DNA from: an uncultured bacterium
GTDB lineage: Bacteria > Pseudomonadota > Gammaproteobacteria > Burkholderiales > Burkholderiaceae_E
Reading direction: 5' to 3'
NCBI GenBank assembly: GCA_903866395.1
Contig: CAIPNM010000043.1
Span: 1 to 43,485 of the forward strand
Length of the DNA stretch: 43,485 nucleotides
Shown: piece by piece, positions 34,429-42,829 of the stretch
Layout: each line of letters opens with the position of its first letter
Position numbering within the stretch: the stretch's first letter is position 1
Program-made: the position numbers and the translations under genes
Notes under the pieces: model-generated
Told to the model about the DNA's origin: nothing
Databases searched by the model: none
Seen by the model: the letters and a program-made list of their open reading frames with translations, nothing else

Positions 34429-35309
34429 TCCACCAGCCAGGCTCCGGTGGGCCGCTTGAGGCGAGGGCCGAGGTCGAACGCGTCGCAGCCGCGGGCCTGC
34501 GCATTGAGACGCCGTGCGGAGAGGGACGACTGGTTTGGTATCTGTGGGGCCAGGGGCGGCCACTTCTGCTGCTCCACGGTGGCTCGGGCAGCTGGACCCA
34601 CTGGATCCGAAACGTCGAGACCCTGGCGGCGGCCGGCTACCAGGTGATCGCTCCTGATCTGCCGGGCTCGGGCGACTCGGCGCTGCCGCCCGATGGCAAC
34701 GATGCCGATGTGATTCCGCGCTGGCTGGTGCTGGGACTCGAGCAGATTCTGCCGGGGGTGCGTGCGCTGGATGTCGTGGCGTTTTCATTTGGCACGGTGG
34801 TGGCCGTATTGCTCGCACGAGACTGGCCCGGGCATGTCGCGCGGCTGGTGCTCACCGGGCCGCCCGTGTTTCGCGACAACCCGCCACCGTTCGGACGCCT
34901 GAGAGCCTGGCGCGATGCGCCCGAAGGGCCTGCGCGTGACGAGGTTCATCGGCACAATCTGCTCGCCTTCATGCTGAACGAGCCGACCGCTGCCGATGCG
35001 TTGGCAGTGGAAACCCATGGCCGCAACGTTGAGCGCGACCGGATGACGAAACGCAGGCTCGCGCGGACATCGCTGGTCCACGATACGATCCGCAAGCTGC
35101 CCGGCCCGCTTCACCTCATTGTGGGCGAACGCGACTTCATCTTCGAGGGTCGCTGGGATCAGGCACACGCCCTGCTCGACGAGGTGCCTGCGCTGCAGTC
35201 CCGCCTGCTGATCGAGGGTGCCGGTCACTGGGTGTCTTACGAAGCCCCCGACCGATACAACGACGCTGTACTCCGCCTTCTCAAGGACTTGCCGAATGCT
35301 TCGCTTTGA
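34425..35309 (+). CDS. Alpha/beta-hydrolase fold protein
   Basis: 294 residues from GTG at 34425, overlapping the M48 gene stop by four bases. Oxyanion-hole motif LLLHGGSGSW (48-57), DLPGSGDSALP strand, nucleophile S121 in VAFSFGTVVA, acid D237 (IVGERDFIF) and H268 (IEGAGHWVSYEAP). The elbow is A-F-S-F-G rather than G-x-S-x-G, with Ala replacing the first Gly, still sterically small. Substrate unknown: esterase, C-C hydrolase and lactonase are all possible. Its 3' end overlaps the next start by 14 bases, so the three genes form a coupled unit. Confidence 0.85.
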   Translation: MIHQPGSGGPLEARAEVERVAAAGLRIETPCGEGRLVWYLWGQGRPLLLLHGGSGSWTHWIRNVETLAAAGYQVIAPDLPGSGDSALPPDGNDADVIPRWLVLGLEQILPGVRALDVVAFSFGTVVAVLLARDWPGHVARLVLTGPPVFRDNPPPFGRLRAWRDAPEGPARDEVHRHNLLAFMLNEPTAADALAVETHGRNVERDRMTKRRLARTSLVHDTIRKLPGPLHLIVGERDFIFEGRWDQAHALLDEVPALQSRLLIEGAGHWVSYEAPDRYNDAVLRLLKDLPNASL

Positions 35310-36090
35310 CCCGAATCTGCGCTGGCTCTTTACCGAGTTGCCGATGATTGACCGCTATGCCGCCGCGGCGGCGGTCGGTTTTCGCGGGGTGGAGTCTGCC
35401 TTTCCCTATGACATTCCGGCGCGCGAACTGGCCAAGCGCCTGACCGACCTGGATCTCACGCTTGTGCAGGTGCTCTCGCCTTTTAACTGGGCCGCTGGTG
35501 AGCGCGGGCTTGCGGCGCTGCCTGGCCGCGAGGCCGATTATCGCGACAGCGTCGAGCGAGCGCTCGCCTATTCCCTGGAAGTGGGGCGTCCCAACGTCCA
35601 TGTGATGCCCGGCAACATCACGCCGGATCTCGATCGTGCCGAGTGCATGGATCGCTTCATCCGCAATCTTGATTGGGCCGCCGAGCGCGCGTCGCAGGCT
35701 GGTATCACGCTCATTCTCGAACCCTGTGCGAAAGCCCGGTTTCCGGAGTTCCTCTATCACCGGGTTGAAGAAGGCGTGGAGGTCATTCGCAAAATCGGCC
35801 GCGACAATGTAAAGCTCTGTTTCGACACCTTTCATGTGCAGACCGAGCAAGGGTCGATCGCCGATCGCATGCGCGAAGCCTGGCCTTATATCGGCCATCT
35901 GCAGGTGGGTGATGTTCCGGGTCGCCATGAGCCGGGCACTGGAGAAATCCGCTTCCCCTTCCTGTTTGACCTGATCGAGGAGCTGGGCTGGGAGGGCTGG
36001 ATAGGCTGCGAATACGCGCCTTCCGGGCTCACCACCGATACGCTGGGCTGGGCCCGCGCCTATGGCGTGGGCGGTGGCGCCGGCGGCTGA
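35296..36090 (+). CDS. Hydroxypyruvate isomerase-like TIM-barrel protein
   Basis: 264 residues from ATG at 35296 (MLRFDPNLRWLFTELPMIDR), the usual start of the Hyi family; it overlaps the hydrolase gene by 14 bases. AP-endonuclease-2-type TIM barrel with likely metal ligands in LILEPCAKARF (Glu), KLCFDTFHVQ (Asp, His), HLQVGDVPGRHEPGTGE and IGCEYAP (Glu). Characterised relatives interconvert hydroxypyruvate and tartronate semialdehyde in glyoxylate metabolism, or isomerise other small sugars. No glyoxylate carboligase or reductase is nearby, so the substrate is open. The last 31 bases overlap the convergent BPSS1780-family gene. Confidence 0.88.
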   Translation: MLRFDPNLRWLFTELPMIDRYAAAAAVGFRGVESAFPYDIPARELAKRLTDLDLTLVQVLSPFNWAAGERGLAALPGREADYRDSVERALAYSLEVGRPNVHVMPGNITPDLDRAECMDRFIRNLDWAAERASQAGITLILEPCAKARFPEFLYHRVEEGVEVIRKIGRDNVKLCFDTFHVQTEQGSIADRMREAWPYIGHLQVGDVPGRHEPGTGEIRFPFLFDLIEELGWEGWIGCEYAPSGLTTDTLGWARAYGVGGGAGG

Positions 36091-36881
36091 GGGTCGGGCG
36101 CGGCCGGCCTTGGATTGCGGTCGACCGCGTCGCGGTAGGTCGCCCAGAACGAGCAGTACACGGCCGTGATGCCCACCAACCATAGCGGCATCAGCACCAC
36201 TGACCACAGGAGCGGTGAGCCTGCGAGCAGCCCCTGCAAGAGGCGCAGCACGATCGACGCCACCACCGCGAACGCCACCCAGCCCACCGCATAGGCGAGA
36301 AACGCCCAGCGGTTTCTCAGGATGGCAGCGATGCTGAAGAACATTGACTTCATCAGCGGCACCCGGTCCCAGGCAATGAAGAGCGGGGCATACCAGGTCG
36401 CAAGCTGGATGGGAAGATAGATGAGGATGAAGACCGCTAGCGCGCCCGCGAGCGCTGCGTCGTTCAGCCGGGGGTCACTGGGGTCGAGTCGGCCGGTCGC
36501 CATCTGAACCAGCGCATCGCCGCCCGCCATGGCCGAGGCGGCCAGCGCGAGCACGGTGGCGGCTGCGTTGATGGCGCCCAGTCCGAGGAGCGGCTTCCAG
36601 GCACGTCCGCGGTCATCGCGAAAGCCCGCAAATAGCGTAAGGGGTGAGGGGTTCTGGCCGGCCTCTGCGGTTCGCACTGCCTGCATCATTCCCACCATGA
36701 AAATGGGGGTAAGAATCAGCGGGCCGAGCGAGCCGATGATGGGCACGATCATCGAGACGCCCATCAAGGCCAGGTTCAGGAACGCGATGGCCACCAGCGC
36801 AACGGGCTGGCGGCGGAGTAGCCGGAAACCATCGAGTACCCAACGGAAGCCGGTGGTCGCGGGAAGGCGGGCGATCTGCAT
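36060..36881 (-). CDS. BPSS1780-family membrane protein
   Basis: 273 residues, five to six hydrophobic segments. The N-terminus MQIARLPATTGFRWVLDGFR and the PLILTPIFMVGMMQAVRTAE, WYAPLFIAWD and MFFSIAAILRNRWAFL stretches are the hallmark of the BPSS1780 family, confined mainly to betaproteobacteria. Function is unknown. The C-terminal tail is Pro-rich (PDPQPPAPPPTP) and is encoded by the 31 bases shared with the convergent Hyi-like gene. It lies 41 bases after thrB on the same strand, a conserved Burkholderiales pairing. Confidence 0.88.
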   Translation of the reverse strand: MQIARLPATTGFRWVLDGFRLLRRQPVALVAIAFLNLALMGVSMIVPIIGSLGPLILTPIFMVGMMQAVRTAEAGQNPSPLTLFAGFRDDRGRAWKPLLGLGAINAAATVLALAASAMAGGDALVQMATGRLDPSDPRLNDAALAGALAVFILIYLPIQLATWYAPLFIAWDRVPLMKSMFFSIAAILRNRWAFLAYAVGWVAFAVVASIVLRLLQGLLAGSPLLWSVVLMPLWLVGITAVYCSFWATYRDAVDRNPRPAAPDPQPPAPPPTP

Positions 36882-36922
36882 GATGAAAGCGTAGGGGTCA
36901 GACGAAGCGGTGACGCAGCAGG

Positions 36923-37897
36923 TTAATCGGGCGCCGGAACGCGCAGGCGCCGCGCGCGCAATATACGCTCGAAATGTGCCGGGTCCTTGGGCTGGATGAC
37001 CTCGGCCGGTCGCGGACAGTGGAGGTCATGAAGCCGGGAGAGCCAGAACCGGAGCGCGGCCGCGCGCAGCATCGCAGGCCAGGCACGCATCTCAGGCGCG
37101 GTAAGCGGGCGTTCGCGGCGGTAGGCTGCGAGCAGCGCATGCAGGCGGTCGCGATCGAATTCGCCACTCGCCTCATCGATGCACCAGTCGTTCGCCGTGA
37201 CGGCCAGGTCATAGAGCCAACTGTCGCAGCCGGCGAAGTAGAAGTCGATCACACCGGAAAGCCGCGGTACGGTCTCGCCAGGGTGGGGCTCACCGAACAG
37301 GACGTTATCGCGGAATAGGTCGGCATGCACCGGCCCACCGGGCAAAGCGGTGAAGTCGGCGCTGGCTGAAAACGCCTGTTGCTCGGCCATTTCGGTCTCG
37401 AGCAGCGCGCGTTGCGCGGCATCAAGAAATCCGTGGACCTGGGGGGCGGTCAGCGCCCACCAGCGTCGGCCCCTTGGGTTGTCGGGCATTACGGTGAAAT
37501 CGGCTGCCGCTCGGTGCATGGCGGCGAGCAGCGCGCCGACCCGAGCGCAGTGCTCGGCCGTCGCGCGTTCGACCGACCGGCCGGTGAGGCGCGTGACCAG
37601 CGCGCCGGGCTTGCCGTGCAGCGTGCCCTGCAGCTCACCTGAGTGGCGGGCCACCGGATCCGGGCAGGCAATGCCGCGCGCGGCCAGATGGCGCATCAGG
37701 CCGAGATAGGCGGGCAGATGCTGCGCCGATAAGCGCTCGAAAATGGTGAGCACGTAGCGCCCGCAAGTGGTGTCAACGAAGAAATTGCTGTTCTCTATGC
37801 CAGCCGCGATGCCCTCGAAGCCCACGAGATCGCCCACCGCATAGCCGGCGAGGAACGAGCGGACGTCAGATTCGGTGAGCGGGGTAAAGACAGCCAT
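36923..37897 (-). CDS. thrB: Homoserine kinase, APH type
   Basis: 324 residues from ATG at 37897 (MAVFTPLTESDVRSFLAGY), the family start; an in-frame ATG at 37948 would add 17 unconserved residues. This is the aminoglycoside-phosphotransferase-fold ThrB of beta- and some other proteobacteria, not the GHMP-type ThrB of E. coli. Motifs: GIENSNFFVDTTCGRYVLTI (34-53), catalytic HADLFRDN (191-198) and metal-binding Asp218 in VIDFYFAG. It phosphorylates homoserine in threonine synthesis. Divergent from polA across 177 bases. Confidence 0.94.
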   Translation of the reverse strand: MAVFTPLTESDVRSFLAGYAVGDLVGFEGIAAGIENSNFFVDTTCGRYVLTIFERLSAQHLPAYLGLMRHLAARGIACPDPVARHSGELQGTLHGKPGALVTRLTGRSVERATAEHCARVGALLAAMHRAAADFTVMPDNPRGRRWWALTAPQVHGFLDAAQRALLETEMAEQQAFSASADFTALPGGPVHADLFRDNVLFGEPHPGETVPRLSGVIDFYFAGCDSWLYDLAVTANDWCIDEASGEFDRDRLHALLAAYRRERPLTAPEMRAWPAMLRAAALRFWLSRLHDLHCPRPAEVIQPKDPAHFERILRARRLRVPAPD

Positions 37898-37942
37898 CGG
37901 ACAGCATTCTTGTCGGAACCGGTCGGTTGCAAGGTTGAACTC

Positions 37943-37951
37943 TGACATAAT
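37943..37951 (+). promoter_or_regulatory. Possible extended -10 promoter of polA
   Basis: TGACATAAT: a TGn extension followed by CATAAT (five of six -10 bases), with no good -35 at the right distance, as is common for extended -10 promoters. It would start transcription near 37958 and give a leader of about 117 bases before polA. Nothing else is evident in the 37898-38074 gap. Confidence 0.4.
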
Positions 37952-38074
37952 CGGCGCCCTCTACGTGAGGCTGCGGCGTCCTTCTGAGCGCAGGCGGCCG
38001 TTCTCCAACGCTTTCCCGCATGCTTTGCGCGTGGCTGTCAATCTTCCACAACACGCCCTTTCGGGTCTCAGCCC

Positions 38075-40921
38075 ATGACTGACGGTTCCCTGCTGCTGGT
38101 CGACGGTTCGAGTTACCTCTACCGCGCGTTCCACGCACTGCCCGATCTGCGCAACCGCGAAGGTGAGCCCACGGGGGCGATTTACGGCATGGTGGCCATG
38201 CTGAGAAGGTTGCGGACCGACGCCCGGCTTAACCTCGGAGCCTCCTATGGCGCCGTGGTGTTCGATGCACCGGGCCCCACCTTCCGCGACGCGCTCTATC
38301 CGCAATACAAGGCGCAGCGAAGCGCCATGCCCGCCGACCTGGCGCGGCAAATTCCGATGATTCACGATCTGGTGCGCGCCATGGGCTGGCCGCTCATCAT
38401 GGTGGAAGGCATCGAGGCCGACGATGTCATCGGAACGCTTGCCCGGCGCGCCCACGACGAAGCGCGCCTGACCGTGGTGTCCACCGGCGACAAGGATATG
38501 GCTCAGCTGGTGAGCGAGCATGTGAGGCTGGTGAACACCATGAGCCGTGATGGTGGCGGTGCCGAGTGGCTGGACCGCGATGCGGTGGTGGTCAAGTTTG
38601 GGGTGCCGCCCGAGCGGATCGTTGATTGGCTCACGCTGGTGGGTGATGCAGTGGACAACGTTCCGGGCGTCGACAAGGTCGGTGCCAAAACTGCGGTGAA
38701 GCTGCTTACCGAATACGGCTCACTCGATCAGCTGGTTGCACGCGCGGCTGAAGTGAAGGGCGCGGTGGGCGAGAACCTCAGGCGCGCGCTCGATTGGCTG
38801 CCCACGGCGCGCACGCTCGTGACCATTCGCACCGACTGTGAGTTGGGCGCCTCGGTGACCGGAATCGCTGATTCGCTTGCGCTCGCGCCGGAAAACGATG
38901 CGCGCATGCTTGAGCTCTTTGCGCAGTGTGGCTTTCGCACGTGGCTACGCGAGCTCGAAGCGAAGCTGGGCGAGTCGGTGCCGGGCGCCGGAAGCGGTTC
39001 GCGTTCGGTGGGCATCGGCGGCGCCTCTGCGGAGGGCGCTCTGGCGGCAAGCCCGCATGATCAGCGTGCGCTTGCGCCCTGGATGCCGCCGCACCCCATT
39101 CCCGACGACCCCGCTGAGCGATGCTACGAAGCGGTTCTGGATGAGCCAGCCCTCGAGCGCTGGCTCGAGCGCATCATGGCAGCCGATCTGGTGGCCTTCG
39201 ACACCGAGACGACCTCGCTCGATCCCATGGCCGCCGAACTGGTGGGTTTTTCGTTTTCAGTTGAACCGGGCGAGGCGTGTTACATCCCGGTCGGGCATCG
39301 CTACACCGGCGCTCCTGATCAACTTCCCCTGGCCCGGGTGCTTGAGCGCCTGAAGCCCTGGCTGGAAGACGCTTCGCGGGCCAAGGTCGGGCAGAACCTG
39401 AAATACGACACCCATGTCCTCGAGAACCATGGTGTGCGGCTGGCGGGCGTGGCGCATGACACGCTGCTGCAGAGCTACGTGCTCGAAGCGCATCGCAATC
39501 ACGACATGGACTCGCTTGCTGCGCGTCATCTCAATCGGCGTACGATCCGCTACGAAGACGTGGCGGGCAAAGGGGCAGCACAGATCGGCTTCGAGCAGGT
39601 GCCGGTCGACCGCGCAACGCTCTATTCGGCGGAAGATGCCGAGGTGACCCTGCACCTGCACCGGACACTGCATCCGCGCGTGAGCGCCGAGCCTGCTCTG
39701 GAGCGCATTTATCGCGACATTGAAATCCCGGTCTCGCGGGTGTTGCAACGCATGGAGCGGCGCGGCGTACTGATCGATTCGCAGGCGCTTGCCCGCCAGT
39801 CCGATGAGCTGGGGCGAAAGCTCCTCGAGCTCGAAACCCGCGTGCATGAGGCCGCAGGCCAGCCCTTCAACCTGGGCTCGCCCAAGCAGTTGGGCGAAAT
39901 CCTATTTGAGAAGCAGGGTCTGCCGATCCTGAAGAAAACCGCGAGCGGGGCACCCTCCACCGATGAAGAGGTGCTGACGCGGCTGGCGGAAGACTATCCG
40001 CTGCCGAGGCTGCTGCTCGACTGGCGGGGGTTGGCGAAGCTGAAAAGCACCTACGCCGATAAATTGCCGCGCATGGTGAACCCCCGCACCGGCCGCGTGC
40101 ACACCAGTTACTCGCAGGCGGTGGCGGTCACCGGGCGCCTGTCCTCGAGCGAGCCGAATCTTCAGAACATTCCCATCCGCACGCCCGAGGGCAGACGGAT
40201 TCGCGAGGCTTTCGTCGCGCCGCCCGGGTGCCGGATCATGTCGGCCGATTATTCGCAGATTGAGCTGCGCATCATGGCGCACCTGTCCGATGACGAGAGC
40301 CTGCTGCGGGCCTTTGCCGAGGGCATTGACGTGCACCGTGCGACGGCCTCCGAAATTTTCGGCATTCCGGCCGCCGAGGTGTCGAGCGAGCAGCGCCGCT
40401 ATGCGAAGGTGATCAACTTCGGGCTCATCTACGGCATGAGCGCGTTTGGGCTGGCGTCGAACCTGGGGATCGAACGCGATGCGGCGCGCCACTATATCGA
40501 GCGTTATTTCGCCCGCTACCCCGGCGTCAAACGCTTCATGGACGAGACCCGCGTGCGGGCCCGCGAGCAGGGCTATGTCGAAACCGTTTTCGGCCGTCGG
40601 CTATGGCTTGCCGAAATCGCGAGTCCCAGCGGCCCGCGGCGGGCGGCCGCCGAACGCGCAGCCATCAATGCGCCGATGCAAGGCACAGCAGCCGACCTGA
40701 TCAAACTCTCCATGATCGAAGTTGAGCGCTGGCTTGAGCAGTCGGGACTCCATACGAAGCTCATCATGCAGGTGCATGACGAACTGGTGCTCGAGGTGCC
40801 GGAATCCGAAGTGGATACGGTCCGTGAAACCCTCGGCCGACTCATGACCGGTGTGGCGAGCCTCAAGGTTCCACTCGAAGTTGAAACCGGTGTGGGCGAC
40901 AACTGGGATCAGGCACATTGA
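38075..40921 (+). CDS. polA: DNA polymerase I
   Basis: 948 residues, complete three-domain enzyme. The 5'-nuclease domain (about 1-300) starts LLLVDGSSYLYRAFHALP and contains VEGIEADDVIGTLA, STGDKDMAQLV and DAVDNVPGVDKVGAKTA. The 3'-5' exonuclease is intact: D376 and E378 (FDTETTSLDP), NLKYDTHVLENHG and the Exo III YSAEDAEV. The polymerase domain has catalytic D725 (SADYSQIELR), finger helix RRYAKVINFGLIYGM and D902 (QVHDELVLEVP), each offset by 20 from E. coli D705/D882. It fills gaps in repair and removes RNA primers. The linker around residues 300-335 is Gly/Ser/Ala-rich. Confidence 0.97.
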   Translation: MTDGSLLLVDGSSYLYRAFHALPDLRNREGEPTGAIYGMVAMLRRLRTDARLNLGASYGAVVFDAPGPTFRDALYPQYKAQRSAMPADLARQIPMIHDLVRAMGWPLIMVEGIEADDVIGTLARRAHDEARLTVVSTGDKDMAQLVSEHVRLVNTMSRDGGGAEWLDRDAVVVKFGVPPERIVDWLTLVGDAVDNVPGVDKVGAKTAVKLLTEYGSLDQLVARAAEVKGAVGENLRRALDWLPTARTLVTIRTDCELGASVTGIADSLALAPENDARMLELFAQCGFRTWLRELEAKLGESVPGAGSGSRSVGIGGASAEGALAASPHDQRALAPWMPPHPIPDDPAERCYEAVLDEPALERWLERIMAADLVAFDTETTSLDPMAAELVGFSFSVEPGEACYIPVGHRYTGAPDQLPLARVLERLKPWLEDASRAKVGQNLKYDTHVLENHGVRLAGVAHDTLLQSYVLEAHRNHDMDSLAARHLNRRTIRYEDVAGKGAAQIGFEQVPVDRATLYSAEDAEVTLHLHRTLHPRVSAEPALERIYRDIEIPVSRVLQRMERRGVLIDSQALARQSDELGRKLLELETRVHEAAGQPFNLGSPKQLGEILFEKQGLPILKKTASGAPSTDEEVLTRLAEDYPLPRLLLDWRGLAKLKSTYADKLPRMVNPRTGRVHTSYSQAVAVTGRLSSSEPNLQNIPIRTPEGRRIREAFVAPPGCRIMSADYSQIELRIMAHLSDDESLLRAFAEGIDVHRATASEIFGIPAAEVSSEQRRYAKVINFGLIYGMSAFGLASNLGIERDAARHYIERYFARYPGVKRFMDETRVRAREQGYVETVFGRRLWLAEIASPSGPRRAAAERAAINAPMQGTAADLIKLSMIEVERWLEQSGLHTKLIMQVHDELVLEVPESEVDTVRETLGRLMTGVASLKVPLEVETGVGDNWDQAH

Positions 40922-40990
40922 CCGCCCCATGATGTCTCCTTACTCAATTTCTCCTGGCCTCTTCCACTTTCCTCATTGAAGGACCTGACC

Positions 40991-41899
40991 ATGAACGCTG
41001 ATGACCGAATGATTCGCGCGCTGCGTGACGAGATGAACTCCCTCAGCCCGGCGGCCACCGCCCCGGGTCGACGCGGTTTTGTTGTGACGGCACTCGGCAG
41101 CGGGTTTGCCGCGGCGGTGATGCCCACCGGCGCGCTGCGGGCACAAACCATCACCACCGACACCGCAGGGCTCACCGCCGGTGAAGTGAAGATTCCCGCG
41201 GCCGGTGGCGACATGCCCGCGTATCGCGCAATGCCCGCAAGCGGTACAGGGCATCCCGTGATCATGGTGGTGCAGGAAATCTTTGGCGTGCATGAGCACA
41301 TCAAGGACGTCTGCCGCCGCTTTGCCAAGCTGGGCTATCTGGCGATTGCGCCCGAGCTGTTTGCGCGACAGGGTGATCCGACGAAATATCCGTCGGTCCC
41401 CGAGTTGTTCAAGAACGTGGTGTCCAAGGTACCCGATGCGCAGGTCATCGCCGACCTCGATGCCTCGGTGGCCTGGGCAGGGACTCAGGGCGGAAACCTT
41501 GACCGCCTGGGCATCACCGGCTTCTGCTGGGGCGGCCGCATCACCTGGCTCTATAGCGCCCACTCGAAGCGGGTCAAGGCCGGCGTGGCCTGGTATGGTC
41601 GCCTGACGGGCGATACCTCGCCCATGACCCCGCAGCATCCTTACGAGATTGCAGCGAGTCTCAACGGTCCGGTGCTCGGGCTCTATGGCGGAGTCGATAC
41701 CGGTATTCCGGTGGCAACGGTCGATGAAATGAAGAAGCGGCTCGCGGCGGGTGGAACGGCCTCGCGAGCGTCCGAGTTCGTGGTGTATCCGGAAGCAGGC
41801 CACGCCTTTCATGCCGACTACCGGCCGAGCTATCTCAAAGCCGCCGCCGACGATGGCTGGACGCGCTGCCAGGCCTGGTTCAAGAAGCATGGGGTCTGA
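40991..41899 (+). CDS. Tat-exported dienelactone hydrolase family protein
   Basis: 302 residues from ATG at 40991, with AAGGA about 8 bases upstream; a TTG at 40976 is less likely. A twin-arginine signal ([16 protein letters not shown] at 27-28) precedes mature sequence after LRAQ. Catalytic triad of the DLH family: C179 (TGFCWGGRI), D236 (YGGVDTGIP) and H271 (EAGHAFHAD); the activating Glu is in [17 protein letters not shown] opens dienelactones to maleylacetate in chloroaromatic breakdown, but exported homologues far from such genes are common and have unknown substrates. It lies 69 bases after polA on the same strand. Confidence 0.9.
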   Translation: MNADDRMIRALRDEMNSLSPAATAPGRRGFVVTALGSGFAAAVMPTGALRAQTITTDTAGLTAGEVKIPAAGGDMPAYRAMPASGTGHPVIMVVQEIFGVHEHIKDVCRRFAKLGYLAIAPELFARQGDPTKYPSVPELFKNVVSKVPDAQVIADLDASVAWAGTQGGNLDRLGITGFCWGGRITWLYSAHSKRVKAGVAWYGRLTGDTSPMTPQHPYEIAASLNGPVLGLYGGVDTGIPVATVDEMKKRLAAGGTASRASEFVVYPEAGHAFHADYRPSYLKAAADDGWTRCQAWFKKHGV

Positions 41900-41932
41900 G
41901 CGAGCCAATCGGGTCCTCGGGGCGAGCGTATC

Positions 41933-42721
41933 GTGACCCCCGAGCTGATCCATATTCTGCTTGCCACCGCGGCGGCGGGCGCGCTGAGCGTGGTGGCGGC
42001 GGCGGCGCTGTCGCTTACGCTCCTGTCGCGCATCGTGCCGCGGCTGGTGAGCCTCTCGGCGGGCCTGCTGCTGGGCACCGCCGTACTGCACCTGCTGCCC
42101 GAGGCGGTCGAGTCCGGCGTGGATATACACGCGCTTTCCTGGACGTTGCTGGCCGGTCTGATCGGATTCTTCCTCCTGGAAAAACTCGCGATCCTGCGTC
42201 ACAGCCACCATCACGAGGGCGACGGCCACGAGCACCATGAAGGTCATGACCGGGCTGAGGCAGGCCCCGGCGGCATGCTGATCCTGGTGGGCGATGCGAT
42301 CCACAACTTCGCAGATGGCGCCATGATCGCCGCCGCTTTCCTGATCGACATCAGGCTCGGCTGGCTGACCGCGCTCGCCATTGCCGCGCATGAAATCCCC
42401 CAGGAGATTGGCGATTTCATTTTGTTGGTCAATGCGGGCTACACCCGCCAGCGCGCACTCGCGTTCAACCTGCTGTCGTCGGTTGCCGGCGTGGCGGGTG
42501 GGCTGGTCGGTTATGTGGCGTTTGCCGAGAGCAGCGCCCTGCTACCCTTTGTGTTGATGGTCTCCGCGGCGAGCTTCATCTATATCGCGCTCGCCGATCT
42601 GGTACCCGACCTGCACCGACAAAGCCGCAAACACCGCCCTGACTCCTTACTGCAACTGGCGCTGATGTTTGTCGGCATCCTGATGGTGGCCGTGCTGACC
42701 TCCGGGGCTCACGCGCACTGA
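41933..42721 (+). CDS. ZIP-family metal transporter
   Basis: 262 residues, GTG start 33 bases after the DLH gene. Seven to eight hydrophobic segments. The TM4-TM5 metal-binding motifs are present: GDAIHNFADGAMIAAAF (HNxxDG) and AAHEIPQEIGDF (HEIPQE). A His-rich cytoplasmic loop (HSHHHEGDGHEHHEGHD, about residues 90-106) lies between TM3 and TM4. Related to ZIP/GufA-type Zn(II) importers; a role in uptake of zinc or another divalent metal is inferred. The C-terminus ends in GAHAH. Confidence 0.92.
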   Translation: MTPELIHILLATAAAGALSVVAAAALSLTLLSRIVPRLVSLSAGLLLGTAVLHLLPEAVESGVDIHALSWTLLAGLIGFFLLEKLAILRHSHHHEGDGHEHHEGHDRAEAGPGGMLILVGDAIHNFADGAMIAAAFLIDIRLGWLTALAIAAHEIPQEIGDFILLVNAGYTRQRALAFNLLSSVAGVAGGLVGYVAFAESSALLPFVLMVSAASFIYIALADLVPDLHRQSRKHRPDSLLQLALMFVGILMVAVLTSGAHAH

Positions 42722-42750
42722 GCGCAGGGCTGAGTCAAGCACGGGCCGAG

Positions 42751-42776
42751 CGGCTGGCTTAGCGATGGGCCAGCCG
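42751..42776. terminator. 8-bp hairpin in the convergent gap after the ZIP gene
   Basis: CGGCTGGC (42751-42758) and GCCAGCCG (42769-42776) form a perfect 8-bp stem with a 10-base loop, 30 bases past the ZIP stop and between convergent genes. No T-run; possible terminator only. The remainder of the 108-base gap shows nothing recognisable. Confidence 0.3.
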
Positions 42777-42829
42777 GAGCGTCTGCGCAACGACGACAAA
42801 CTGGCGTCTAGCGACGCCGCCCGGGGGCT

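Noticed and set aside
40973-42391. Long minus-strand frame of 472 codons antisense to the dienelactone hydrolase and ZIP genes
   Set aside because: It spans two well-supported genes on the other strand, shows no domain, and is the expected product of GC-rich codon bias leaving the opposite frame open.
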